A stretch of DNA of 39,142 bases from Crinalium epipsammum PCC 9333 (GCF_000317495.1 NC_019736.1:1-39142); one strand, 5' to 3'. Counted from the stretch's first letter, positions 1 through 7,179 are shown. A program made the numbers and translations. Notes: generated by a model from the letters alone, not told the origin.

Positions 1-46
1 ATGATGAATGAAAAAGGCTCAGAGCGATCGCACTGTGGAGGGAATC

Positions 47-271
47 ATGCAGGATTCCTCTAGCTCCAACAGCGATGGCGCTACCTCTGTACTGTTCCCT
101 CTATTCCTGTGCAGTATCGCTCTAAACGTTTTGCAACACGCCTGGAACTCTAACCAGCTTGCAGTATTGCAACAAGCTGATAACTTACAGCAGCAGAAAA
201 TCGCACAACTTCAAACAGATAAAGATGTGTGTGCTGGTAAGCTTGCAGGCTTTATCGAGGGCAGGCGCTAA
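47..271 (+). CDS. Small single-pass membrane protein, unknown function
   Basis: I do not recognise this family. The product is about 74 residues: a short polar, serine-rich N-terminus, one hydrophobic segment (core LFPLFLCSIALNVL, roughly residues 16-30), then a glutamine-rich amphipathic tail that could form a coiled coil. An in-frame ATG exists at 8, but the ATG at 47 is preferred because GGAGG lies at 37-41 with about 5 bases of spacing. The stop codon overlaps the ATG of the next gene (TAATG at 269-273), so translation is probably coupled. It is the first of a row of small + strand genes. The shape resembles small phage or plasmid membrane proteins, but that is only a resemblance. Confidence 0.6.
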   Translation: MQDSSSSNSDGATSVLFPLFLCSIALNVLQHAWNSNQLAVLQQADNLQQQKIAQLQTDKDVCAGKLAGFIEGRR

Positions 272-813
272 TGAACAACGAAGTCCTTAGCACTGCCCAA
301 GCTGCTGAATTATTAGGCGTGAGTGCCGGAACGCTACGCACTTGGAAGTCGCGCAAAGCTGATTTGCTAGTTGAGGGTACTCACTGGATTAACCAGGACG
401 GATCGACATTCTGGACACAAGCAGGTTTAGACGTTCTGCAAGGCGTTTCAAGCGTTTCAGACGGTGAAACGGTTAGCGTTGCAAGCAGTGAAACGATTAG
501 CGTTGCAAGCAGTGAAACGATTAGCGTTGCAAGCAGTGAAACGGAGAGCGCAACACCGCAGCCGTCACCCGCAGCGCATGACCCACTACAGCGTTACATT
601 CCTTTGGTGGAGAGCGTTTCAAATGCCATTACACAAGGGTTAATCGGACGCATTGACAAGGCTGTTACGCGCAATATCGGAATTGCGATCGCAAAACCTA
701 TGACTGCAACAGAGTGTGTAACCCTACTTTCTGAGTTGGGTTTAAAACCTTGTAATCCAGAACTGCTTTTAACAGGCAATCAAACAAATTTACTAACTGA
801 ATCTAAGGAGTAA
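271..813 (+). CDS. MerR-like helix-turn-helix protein with serine-rich tandem repeat linker
   Basis: This is a probable DNA-binding protein of 180 residues. Residues 5-30 (STAQAAELLGVSAGTLRTWK) match the helix-turn-helix of MerR/excisionase-type regulators. A linker then contains three near-perfect SVASSETI repeats (about residues 69-92), encoded by an almost exact 24-bp tandem repeat at 475-546. The C-terminal half is helical and ends in a region rich in Leu and Asn. The start overlaps the stop of the preceding gene by one base, and the next gene begins only 6 bases after the stop, so it sits inside a tight operon. DNA target and role are unknown; plasmid copy or maintenance control is one possibility. 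The repeat length may vary between isolates. Confidence 0.65.
   Translation: MNNEVLSTAQAAELLGVSAGTLRTWKSRKADLLVEGTHWINQDGSTFWTQAGLDVLQGVSSVSDGETVSVASSETISVASSETISVASSETESATPQPSPAAHDPLQRYIPLVESVSNAITQGLIGRIDKAVTRNIGIAIAKPMTATECVTLLSELGLKPCNPELLLTGNQTNLLTESKE
475..546 (+). repeat. 24-bp tandem repeat, three copies, inside the HTH gene
   Basis: The unit begins AGCGTTGCAAGCAGTGAAAC and is followed by GATT; copies start at 475, 499 and 523, and the third diverges after 21 bases. The unit is a multiple of three, so copy-number change keeps the frame and lengthens the SVASSETI linker. Confidence 0.9.
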
Positions 814-819
814 TAAATC

Positions 820-1332
820 ATGGGACTACTGAAATTTATCACCCGTAAGAAATTAGACGCGTCAACCGAAGCTGGTGGACAACTAGCGGCAAACGACGGT
901 ACTAACCATAACCTCGCTACTAACAAAGTTTTAGCTGCTACTGATTCGGCTGTACCTACTCCCACAAATGCTGATTTCTCAAGTGTTCGTAGCGTTCCCG
1001 TAGTACAAAAGCCTCGGTACTTTAATAAAGCTGAAGCTGACGCATTACGCATCTTAGCCAAGCAAAAGAAAGTACAAGCAGAGGCTTCAGTTAGTGCTTA
1101 TAAAGCTCTCAAAAATATTGAGGATTCTGATACCACTGTACACACTACGCACCGTCGATATCAGTCAAAAGTAGCTCGGACTGAACTTGAAAAACAACAG
1201 GCAAATGCTCAGTTAGCAAAGGATTTGCATAGTTTGCGCCCTCATTATGCAGAAATGCACAGTGAAGTTAAATCAGCAGAAACTAACGCTGCAAATGCGA
1301 TTAATGCCATCAAACAATCCTATGGCTGCTAA
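820..1332 (+). CDS. Coiled-coil protein of unknown function
   Basis: This 170-residue protein has no family I recognise. The first 60 residues are low-complexity (Ala, Thr, Asn). From about residue 68 on it is rich in Ala, Lys, Gln and Glu with a heptad-like pattern, as expected for a long helical coiled coil. A good Shine-Dalgarno (AAGGAG, 806-811) precedes the ATG. It follows the HTH gene closely and is followed by a strong terminator at 1346-1375, so it is probably the last gene of the first small operon. No signal peptide or membrane segment is visible. A scaffold or structural role is possible but not shown. Confidence 0.6.
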   Translation: MGLLKFITRKKLDASTEAGGQLAANDGTNHNLATNKVLAATDSAVPTPTNADFSSVRSVPVVQKPRYFNKAEADALRILAKQKKVQAEASVSAYKALKNIEDSDTTVHTTHRRYQSKVARTELEKQQANAQLAKDLHSLRPHYAEMHSEVKSAETNAANAINAIKQSYGC

Positions 1333-1345
1333 TAGTTAAAACCTT

Positions 1346-1375
1346 GGGTAGTGATTAATTTTACTACCCTTTTTT
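1346..1375 (+). terminator. Rho-independent terminator after the first small operon
   Basis: GGGTAGT (1346-1352) pairs with ACTACCC (1363-1369) around a 10-base AT-rich loop, followed directly by six T residues. It lies 14 bases after the stop of the coiled-coil gene. Confidence 0.85.
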
Positions 1376-1389
1376 AGGGGAGGTTCATC

Positions 1390-1659
1390 ATGGGGAAAGG
1401 TATTCAATTAGGTGGTTACTTCCTGCTAGGAGTAAGCTGTTGCGGTCTATTTTCCTATACAGCTTACGTTGTGCCACGCTTCCAAGCTTATGCTTTTTGG
1501 CTTGTAGTGGTTGTTAGTTTGCTATTTATTGTTGCAGGTTTAGTTGACGACTATTTATCAGAGGTAATGGGTGTTACATACACTCAATATATAGGCGGGT
1601 TAATTACCTGCATCGCCATTGTTTTACTGGGCAGTTTAATTCAATGGATACAACAATGA
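1390..1659 (+). CDS. Small three-helix membrane protein
   Basis: This 89-residue protein is mostly hydrophobic, with three predicted membrane segments (about residues 7-27, 34-52 and 68-86) separated by short loops; an acidic DDY lies after the second. The start is supported by GGGGAGG at 1377-1383. The gene overlaps the next one by 16 bases, which suggests coupled translation and perhaps a membrane complex of the two products. I do not recognise the family. Small membrane proteins next to an HTH gene can be holin-like, entry-exclusion-like or toxin-like, but the sequence does not decide between these. Confidence 0.6.
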   Translation: MGKGIQLGGYFLLGVSCCGLFSYTAYVVPRFQAYAFWLVVVVSLLFIVAGLVDDYLSEVMGVTYTQYIGGLITCIAIVLLGSLIQWIQQ

Positions 1660-2324
1660 TTAAAATATCGTCGCCACAAGATCAACTGCGTAGTAACAGA
1701 AACCTACTCGCTTTAGTTGGTGGTAGTTCAACTGTAATAGGACTGTTGCTTTGGAGCGCATCACCGTTTCTATTTCCCAACCCCAAAGATAAGTTTAGCG
1801 TTTCACTGCGTTATCTTTCCTTGTTTATTACTAGCTGTTGCGGAATTACAGCAGTTGTTACAGGTAGCTCGTTACAGCGCATCACACCACTAATTAAAGC
1901 AATAGAACAGGCAGAAAAAGCAGACTTCATCAGTCAGTTAGCCACCTCTCAGTGGGTACAGGAACAACGTTATCAATCAGAAGCCGTTACAGCGTTACAA
2001 CCCTCGTTACAGCAACCCGTTACACTGCAACAGCCAAATAGTTATAACGACCGTAACGACAGTACAGCAGGGGATAACGAAGTTAGTAACGAACCTGTAA
2101 CGGACTCCCTAACGACTGCAACAGCCAATGCTGTAACACCTGCAACAGATGAGGAAATGGAAGGTTACAGACCTACTTATCTAGCTGTAACGGCACTGCA
2201 ACAGCAAGGAATTAGCGACAGCGAAATTATCAAAGATGTGTTGAAACAGGGCGGAACAAACTATCAGAAAGGTAAACAGATGTTAGACGCACTTTTGCAG
2301 TTAGGACAGTCTAAAGGTTGGTAG
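1644..2324 (+). CDS. Two-helix membrane protein with long cytoplasmic tail
   Basis: This 226-residue protein has two hydrophobic segments (about residues 22-45 and 57-75), a Gln/Asn/Thr-rich low-complexity middle (about 105-165) and a C-terminal helical block (from YRPTYLAVTALQQQG to the end) that looks folded and resembles a short tail domain seen on other cyanobacterial plasmid proteins. A second in-frame ATG lies at 1656. It overlaps the preceding membrane gene by 16 bases. Unusual base use: between about 1850 and 2210 the words GTTAC or GTAAC occur about eleven times. Function unknown. Confidence 0.6.
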   Translation: MDTTMIKISSPQDQLRSNRNLLALVGGSSTVIGLLLWSASPFLFPNPKDKFSVSLRYLSLFITSCCGITAVVTGSSLQRITPLIKAIEQAEKADFISQLATSQWVQEQRYQSEAVTALQPSLQQPVTLQQPNSYNDRNDSTAGDNEVSNEPVTDSLTTATANAVTPATDEEMEGYRPTYLAVTALQQQGISDSEIIKDVLKQGGTNYQKGKQMLDALLQLGQSKGW

Positions 2325-2375
2325 TTGCACTTTTGATTATTGACCAGAAAGCCACACATACAGTTGAGGAAATAT

Positions 2376-2678
2376 ATGCACAGACCATCATCTATGACGG
2401 AACAACAAAGGCAACAAATTTACAGTTTTATCTACTCAAAAATCAGAATTAAATTTCAAGAATTTCTATCTAGATGGGATGTCACTCACGACTTTATTGC
2501 CGATTTATACCACTGCGACGTGACAACAGTGCGTAGTTGGATTAACAAAAACTTTGGCGACTCTGCCTCGCAACGTTCTCATCAATTTAAGCTATTTATA
2601 GCCGACTTAATCCTGTCAGACTTTGAGGGATTGCCTGATAATTTAAAAATTTTATTTTGCCCTGATTGGAATCGTTAG
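2376..2678 (+). CDS. Small helix-turn-helix protein
   Basis: This is a probable DNA-binding protein of 100 residues. An upstream TTG at 2340 is in frame, but ATG 2376 is preceded by TGAGGA (2365-2370) at good spacing, so I choose it. The central part (THDFIADLYHCDVTTVRSWI) has helix-turn-helix spacing: first helix, a turn near HCD, and a recognition helix VTTVRSWI. The flanking residues are basic and aromatic. It is the last gene of the second small operon and is followed by a terminator at 2688-2715. Its target could include the repeat module that begins just downstream, which is inference from position only. Confidence 0.65.
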   Translation: MHRPSSMTEQQRQQIYSFIYSKIRIKFQEFLSRWDVTHDFIADLYHCDVTTVRSWINKNFGDSASQRSHQFKLFIADLILSDFEGLPDNLKILFCPDWNR

Positions 2679-2687
2679 CTAGTTATT

Positions 2688-2715
2688 AACCCCTTGCTTA
2701 GTAGCAGGGGTTTAA
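2688..2715 (+). terminator. Rho-independent terminator after the HTH gene
   Basis: AACCCCT (2688-2694) and GCT (2696-2698) pair with AGC (2703-2705) and AGGGGTT (2706-2712) around loop TAGT, with one bulged T; an AT-rich tail follows. Confidence 0.75.
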
Positions 2716-2730
2716 TTGTTTTAACTTTTT

Positions 2731-2990
2731 AAACGCTATCGCGTTTCCTACTGAAAGTTGTAATAGTAAAAACTGTTTGTAATACTAAAAATTGATTAAT
2801 AGTGCAAGTTATTTTTAGAAATAAAAACTGTATAAATATTGGAAACTGTTTGTAGTAGTGGAAGCTAATTAATATTGCAAGCTGTTTTTCTACTGATTTC
2901 ACGAATAAAATAGATCCCCTATCAGCCATCGTTTCTAATACCTAAAGGGCGGTAGCCCTGTTAGTCTCTGCCACTGTGGATGTTAATTAG
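2731..2990. repeat. Repeat module A: degenerate 18-20-bp repeats plus hairpin
   Basis: This fills most of the 470-base gap before the NACHT locus. It starts with AAACGC-TATC-GCGTTT, then carries degenerate copies of a unit like AGTAGTGAAAGCTGTTTGTA (about 2751-2900), and ends with the hairpin AGGGC-GGTA-GCCCT (2946-2959) and the words TGCCACTGTGG. Modules B (6485-6745) and C (11952-12136) share the same order of parts. A and C are nearly identical over the last 100 bases. The role is unknown; protein-binding iterons, a recombination site or a regulatory leader are all possible. Confidence 0.75.
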
Positions 2991-3118
2991 CTTTATCCCA
3001 ATCAAGGACTTGTGCAGAGTTCATAAGTTATCAGAAATAATCAGAGATAATAATAATTCTGTTACTACTTTTATGGCAGCAAGCTGCGGACATTACTAAG
3101 TAGATAGAGCAAAGCCGA

Positions 3119-3124
3119 TATAAT
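3119..3124 (+). promoter_or_regulatory. Candidate -10 box upstream of the NACHT locus
   Basis: A perfect TATAAT lies 28 bases before the ATG at 3152. No good -35 box is visible at standard spacing, so this is only a candidate. AGGG directly upstream of the ATG could serve as a weak ribosome binding site. Confidence 0.35.
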
Positions 3125-3151
3125 ACTTTTCAAGTTCTGGAGTATATAGGG

Positions 3152-3643
3152 ATGTCGAGCGAGCGTCTGCGCCAAGTTGAACGAAATTTGACTCGTTTGC
3201 GCCAGCAATTGGCAGGAAAAGAAGATACATTGACGACCATCGCTCCAGAAGAACGGGTTCGCATTAAGCAGCAGATTGCCGATTTGAAGGCAGAGATGCA
3301 GCCGTTTGAGGAAGAGTACTGGAAGATTTTGGGGGATGAGTCAGCGACAATTACTATCTCAGAGCCAGCGCCAGAAATAGTTGTTGCTGAAATTGTCGAA
3401 CAGGCGGGACAACTGCAAACCAGCCAGCAATATTCTGATGAGGTGCTGGAATGGTCACAGAAAATTTATGCTGAAGTGAGTAAACCGGGAACACCTGCGG
3501 CGGCTAAGTTAAAGGCAGCGCTGTCACTGATGCCGCCATTTGTAAATCTGTCCTATGAGGCAGAGTTGGATACGGAGAACTTTTTACGGACGCATTTCCC
3601 GACATTTACCAAGTGGTCTAAGGTGCTGGCAAAAAAGTTGTAG
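3152..3643 (+). CDS. N-terminal part of a NACHT NTPase (0-frame of a slippery junction)
   Basis: Read alone this gives 163 residues: a coiled coil (about 1-55), an acidic linker, and a helical block (about 85-163) ending SKVLAKKL. The stop codon follows directly after A_AAA_AAG (3631-3637). A -1 shift on that heptamer joins it without a stop to the NACHT frame, which is open from 3622. The combined protein would be about 800 residues, with a coiled-coil N-terminus, a NACHT domain and a membrane repeat region. I infer that the two frames are one gene, either through programmed frameshifting or a simple frame-disrupting mutation in the A6 run. The short product alone would lack the ATPase. Confidence 0.65.
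   Translation: MSSERLRQVERNLTRLRQQLAGKEDTLTTIAPEERVRIKQQIADLKAEMQPFEEEYWKILGDESATITISEPAPEIVVAEIVEQAGQLQTSQQYSDEVLEWSQKIYAEVSKPGTPAAAKLKAALSLMPPFVNLSYEAELDTENFLRTHFPTFTKWSKVLAKKL
3631..3637 (+). promoter_or_regulatory. Candidate programmed -1 ribosomal frameshift heptamer A_AAA_AAG
   Basis: The codons are GCA AAA AAG TTG TAG in the upstream frame; slipping back one base gives AAA AAA GTT GTA GCC and enters the NACHT frame. This heptamer is the one used in E. coli dnaX. A purine-rich AAGGTG (3620-3625) lies upstream as a possible Shine-Dalgarno-like stimulator, closer than in dnaX. Downstream pairing (GTTGT 3637-3641 with ACAAC 3670-3674, CCC 3644-3646 with GGG 3667-3669) is weak and overlaps the site, so a convincing stimulatory structure is lacking. 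Confidence 0.5.
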
Positions 3644-3780
3644 CCCGCGATCGCCAACCAGGTCAAGGGACAACGCCAAAATCAAGCACCCCACCACCAC
3701 TAAGACCTAAGCGGGAAGCATCTCAGGAGAAACTGCTGAAAGCCGTCACAACAGAAGTACGGGAACGGCTGGCACAGTCG

Positions 3781-5565
3781 TTGCACAATGCGGTGTGGCT
3801 AACTCTGGGAATGGAACGGCAGGACTATCGCGTGCAGCGTCCTTGGTCGGCAACGCTGGCGCAACCATCCCACTCACCGCTCCCCTTGGCTGCCGGAACT
3901 CGAATTGTAGAGGTATTTGATCGCCAAGAACTTGCCCGTCAATTGCTGATTCTGGGTGAACCCGGTGCGGGGAAGACAACAATGATGTTGGAGTTGGCAG
4001 AGGATTTGCTGCAACGAGCGATCGCGGACAAAGCTGAGCCAATCCCCGTGCTAGTTAGTTTGTCATCCTGGAAGAATCCGGGACAGCCAATTTTTGAGTG
4101 GCTAGTAGGCGAGTTGAAGGGGAAGTACGGAATTCGTCAAGATTTGGCGCAGCGATGGCTAAAGAATAATCAATTGCTGCCGCTACTAGATGGGTTGGAT
4201 GAGGTAACACCTCAACATCAACAAGCTTGTGCTGTGGCACTTAATACTTGGTTGACGGGGGAAATTGGTCAGCGCCCAAGTGGTCTACTAATTTGCTGTC
4301 GGCGGGAAGAGTTTGAGCAAGTAGTGCGTCGGCCGTTGAACCTGTATGGGGCGATTTATTTACAGGCATTAACCGTCGAGCAAATTGAGGACTATTTTGC
4401 TCAGTTTGAGTTGCAGGATGTGTGGCAGACGGTGCAGCAGGATGAAGCGTTGCAGGAGTTGCTGACAAGGCCACTATTTTTATCGATGTTTGGCTTGGTA
4501 CAAACACAGGGTAAGTTTTCGCTCTCTGTTTGGAGAGAAAGTACCACCTCTGAGCGCAAAATTGAGTATTTGCTCGATACCTACTGGGATGCCACAATCA
4601 CCCGTGAATTGATTATCGACCCTAACGAAAAACAACAGGATATTCTCAGTAAAACCTACGGTACAAAGCCACTGCCAACGCGCAAAGCTGTCCAGAGAGC
4701 GCTCGTCTTTGCCGCCAAGATGCTTGAGTGCCAATCTAGCACGGAGCTGTTGATCGAAAAGATGCAGCCAACTGCACTCATCGCTCAACGGCAAAAATGG
4801 GCATATCTGCTGATTAAAGGGCTGATTATCGGGCTGATTATCGGGCTAATTTTCGGGCTGATTGGGCTTATGTTCGGGCTGATTGGGCTGATTTTTGGGT
4901 TGATGTTCGGGCTGATGGGAGGGCTGGACACAATCGAACCCGTAGACGAAATTTCAATTTCGATATCGCACGAAGGACGGCGGGAAATTGTGCGATCGCT
5001 TCGCATATGGCTGATTTTCGGGCTGATTTTCGGGCTGAGTCTCGAGCTGAGTTTCGGGCTGATGGGAGGGTCGAGTTTCGGGCTGATTGGGCTGATTGTG
5101 CTGATTGAAGGGCTGATTATCGGGCTGATTATCGGGCTGATTAAAGGGCTGATTAAAGGGCTAAAAGCAGATATCCAAACTCGCATTGACCCCAATCAGG
5201 GCATGAAAAACTCCGTAAAAAACATGGTCGTCGTCAGTGCGATTGCCCTAATGATGGCGTTGTCCTTTAAGTTCCTCCTCGAATATCTCCTCGCCAGTGT
5301 CGTTGGTTCCAATGAACTTTTTTTTATGGTCGAAATTGCTCTAGTTATGTTAATTTGGTCAAGTTTCTACCAAGCTGGTGGAAATGCCTTAAGCAAACAC
5401 CTTGCCTTGCGCCTCGTCCTTGCCTGGAATGGCTACGCCCCGTTGCGCTATGATCTCCTGCTCAACTACTGCACCGAGCGCCTCCTGTTGCAGCGAATTG
5501 GCGGTCGCTATCGCTTCCTGCACAAGCTGCTGCAAGACCACTTCGCCAAGATGGATTTGGGGTGA
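3781..5565 (+). CDS. NACHT-domain NTPase with Gly-Leu-Ile membrane repeats
   Basis: This is a STAND-type P-loop NTPase of the NACHT group. From the TTG at 3781, Walker A is GEPGAGKTT (59-67) and Walker B is LLPLLDGLDEV (132-142), followed by the usual helical region. After about residue 340 come two blocks of short repeats such as GLIIGLIIGLIFGL (about 4803-4925 and 5011-5165), and then one or two more membrane segments (about 487-530). The frame is open back to 3622 with plausible coding (KLLKAVTTEVRERLAQ just upstream), so 3781 is not the true N-terminus; it most likely continues from the gene at 3152. Bacterial NACHT proteins include antiviral sensors; the glycine-rich membrane part could be an effector, which is inference. 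A ParA gene follows in the same direction. Confidence 0.8.
   Translation: MHNAVWLTLGMERQDYRVQRPWSATLAQPSHSPLPLAAGTRIVEVFDRQELARQLLILGEPGAGKTTMMLELAEDLLQRAIADKAEPIPVLVSLSSWKNPGQPIFEWLVGELKGKYGIRQDLAQRWLKNNQLLPLLDGLDEVTPQHQQACAVALNTWLTGEIGQRPSGLLICCRREEFEQVVRRPLNLYGAIYLQALTVEQIEDYFAQFELQDVWQTVQQDEALQELLTRPLFLSMFGLVQTQGKFSLSVWRESTTSERKIEYLLDTYWDATITRELIIDPNEKQQDILSKTYGTKPLPTRKAVQRALVFAAKMLECQSSTELLIEKMQPTALIAQRQKWAYLLIKGLIIGLIIGLIFGLIGLMFGLIGLIFGLMFGLMGGLDTIEPVDEISISISHEGRREIVRSLRIWLIFGLIFGLSLELSFGLMGGSSFGLIGLIVLIEGLIIGLIIGLIKGLIKGLKADIQTRIDPNQGMKNSVKNMVVVSAIALMMALSFKFLLEYLLASVVGSNELFFMVEIALVMLIWSSFYQAGGNALSKHLALRLVLAWNGYAPLRYDLLLNYCTERLLLQRIGGRYRFLHKLLQDHFAKMDLG
4803..5165 (+). repeat. GGGCTGATT-type short repeats encoding Gly-Leu-Ile membrane stretches
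   Basis: Two clusters (about 4803-4925 and 5011-5165) repeat GGGCTGATT with 9- and 12-base units such as GGGCTGATTATC. They encode GLI and GLIIGLIF patterns with glycine every three or four residues. All units are multiples of three, so expansion or contraction keeps the frame. Confidence 0.85.
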
Positions 5566-5593
5566 AAGGAGACGACGGAGAACCTGAAAGTTG

Positions 5594-5627
5594 CGATCGC
5601 ATTTGAGAAAAGGAAGGAATGCGATCG
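5594..5627. repeat. HIP1-containing inverted repeat between NACHT gene and parA
   Basis: CGATCGCATT (5594-5603) pairs exactly with AATGCGATCG (5618-5627) across a 14-base purine-rich loop. No T run follows, so a terminator role is uncertain. The rest of the 170-base gap is AT-rich and may hold the parA promoter. Confidence 0.5.
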
Positions 5628-5735
5628 TTCATCGCATGACAGTTGGTAATCTTTCAAACCTTTGCAGCTTGCCAACTTCAGGTAACTAAGCAACATTATA
5701 CTGTATATCTTTAAATACTGATTTCTGTAAATACG

Positions 5736-6347
5736 ATGATTATCTCAGTCCAAAATCAGAAGGGTGGGGTAGGCAAGACAACTCTAGCTATCCACATTAG
5801 TCATGCTTTAGCAGCCCAAGACTCACGAGTATTGTTAGTCGATGCCGACCCTCAAGGCTCTGCTCGTGACTGGGCAGCAGCTAGAGATAGCCAACCACCA
5901 TTTGCTGTAGTAGGGTTAGACCGACCGACTATCCACAGAGATTTATCTGCTATAGCTAAAAACTATGACCACGTAGTTATTGATGGGCCACCACGAGTAA
6001 GCGACATAGCTAGGTCTGCCATCATTGCTGCTGACCTAGTGCTGATACCTGTACAGCCTTCTCCTTTTGACGTTTGGGCAGCACAAGAAGTAATTAACTT
6101 GATTACTGAGGCTTCTGTATTTAAAGAAAAACTGAAATCTGTATTTGTAATTAATCGTAAAATAGTAAACACAGCAATAGGACGTGACGTGGCTGAAGCT
6201 TTGTCTGGCTATAACATTCCAGTACTGGCAAGTACCATCTGCCAACGGGTAGCTTTTGCTGAATCAGCAGCAACAGGTCAGACAGTCATGGAAATTGATC
6301 TTAACCTTGAAAGACCAAGTTATATTTTTAGGGTCGTGCAATCTTGA
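5736..6347 (+). CDS. parA: ParA-family partition ATPase
   Basis: ParA ATPases move plasmid copies apart by binding DNA in the ATP form and being released by a partner bound at a centromere. The deviant Walker A is QKGGVGKTT (residues 8-16), followed by LLVDADPQGSARDWAAAR (Walker A' region) and VVIDGPPRVSDIAR (Walker B region). At 203 residues with no N-terminal HTH it fits the short type Ib group. No ParB or ParG-type gene follows directly; the next element is repeat module B, which may contain the centromere, and small HTH or RHH proteins elsewhere could be the partner. A second, actin-type segregation system is present at 31432-33051, which is redundant and notable. Confidence 0.9.
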   Translation: MIISVQNQKGGVGKTTLAIHISHALAAQDSRVLLVDADPQGSARDWAAARDSQPPFAVVGLDRPTIHRDLSAIAKNYDHVVIDGPPRVSDIARSAIIAADLVLIPVQPSPFDVWAAQEVINLITEASVFKEKLKSVFVINRKIVNTAIGRDVAEALSGYNIPVLASTICQRVAFAESAATGQTVMEIDLNLERPSYIFRVVQS

Positions 6348-6484
6348 TTAATAAATCCTACTAACCATAAGTAGCTGCAATGTTACAACCAGCAATAAAT
6401 CTCAAAACTCCATTATTGACCATAACGTATAACATTCTTAACTACCTGCTATAAAATGCAAGGATTTAATTGTTTTAATTGAAA

Positions 6485-6745
6485 AGTATCGTTATCGCGT
6501 TTCGTATTAAAAGCTGTTGTAATAGTAAAAACTGTTTGTAGTAGTGAAAGCTGTATAAATATTAAAAATTGTATAAATATTGAAAGTTGTATAAATACTA
6601 AAAGTTCATCAATAGTGAAAGCTGTATAAATAGTGAAAGTTTTTTGTAAAACTGAAAACTGTTGTACCACTGTTCCATCAGGTAAAATTAACCACTCTCC
6701 TCCCTACAATACTAGGGCGATAGCCCGTCATAAGAGTTGTTGCCA
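6485..6745. repeat. Repeat module B: 18-bp repeats plus hairpin, downstream of parA
   Basis: This occupies most of the 500-base gap between parA and the DUF433 gene. Units with consensus ATAnTGAAAGyTGTATAA start at 6541, 6559, 6577, 6595, 6612 and 6630 with 17-18-bp spacing, preceded by looser copies from 6503. A hairpin GGGC-GATA-GCCC lies at 6715-6726. Position next to parA makes a parS-like centromere possible, but related modules A and C lie next to other genes. Remaining DNA up to 6850 is AT-rich with AAAGGAAC as ribosome binding site for the next gene. Confidence 0.8.
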
Positions 6746-6850
6746 ATATCTTTGACTCATTATTTCTACTTTTTGATAAGTTGGTTCATAGTAAGATCTA
6801 GTAACAAGCGCCCTGGAATTAAACTTAATAATTAAAGGAACATAAAAAAT

Positions 6851-7177
6851 ATGCAACTTGAAGATTATTTTGACTTTCTCTCACCCGATGATATCCGCAT
6901 CAAAGGACATCGCATCGGTATTGACAATGTGCTTGATTATTACAAAGACGGATATACACCAGAAGAAATTGCCGTTAATCTATCTACTTTGAGCTTGGAG
7001 CAGATTTACGCAACTATTACCTACTACCTACATAATCGTGCTAGTGTCGATGCCTACCTGAAACGTATAGCCGATTGGAAAAATCAGCGTTACGTTGAAT
7101 GGGCTGCCAATCCCTCCGCCTTAGTGCAACGTATTAGAGCCGTCAAAGCGGGACAAACTGCTGAAAAGGTCAGTTAA
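6851..7177 (+). CDS. DUF433 antitoxin
   Basis: The 108-residue product shows the DUF433 pattern: a short N-terminal strand region, RIKGHRIGIDNVLDYYKDGYTPEEIAVNL, then SLEQIYATITYYLHNRASVDAYL. DUF433 proteins have a helix-turn-helix-like core and serve as antitoxins for the PIN-like DUF5615 toxins in cyanobacteria and other bacteria. AAAGGAAC precedes the ATG. Two bases after the stop a GTG starts the expected toxin frame, but the toxin is broken (see 7180-7299), so this is probably an orphan antitoxin. Repeat module B lies directly upstream. Confidence 0.8.
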   Translation: MQLEDYFDFLSPDDIRIKGHRIGIDNVLDYYKDGYTPEEIAVNLSTLSLEQIYATITYYLHNRASVDAYLKRIADWKNQRYVEWAANPSALVQRIRAVKAGQTAEKVS

Positions 7178-7179
7178 CC

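Noticed and set aside
2729-2929. 66-codon minus-strand frame in repeat module A
   Set aside because: It is made of the degenerate 18-20-bp repeats; no ribosome binding site and no protein-like composition.
4785-5195. 136-codon minus-strand frame rich in ISPISP repeats
   Set aside because: It is the antisense of the GLI repeats of the NACHT gene; the repeat units are multiples of three and keep the opposite strand open.
6541-6646. CRISPR array
   Set aside because: The 18-bp units are directly adjacent with no unique spacers and no cas genes are nearby.
6449-6670. 73-codon minus-strand frame in repeat module B
   Set aside because: Same reason: the 18-bp period keeps it open. Its C-terminus resembles the module A frame only because the DNA repeats are related.
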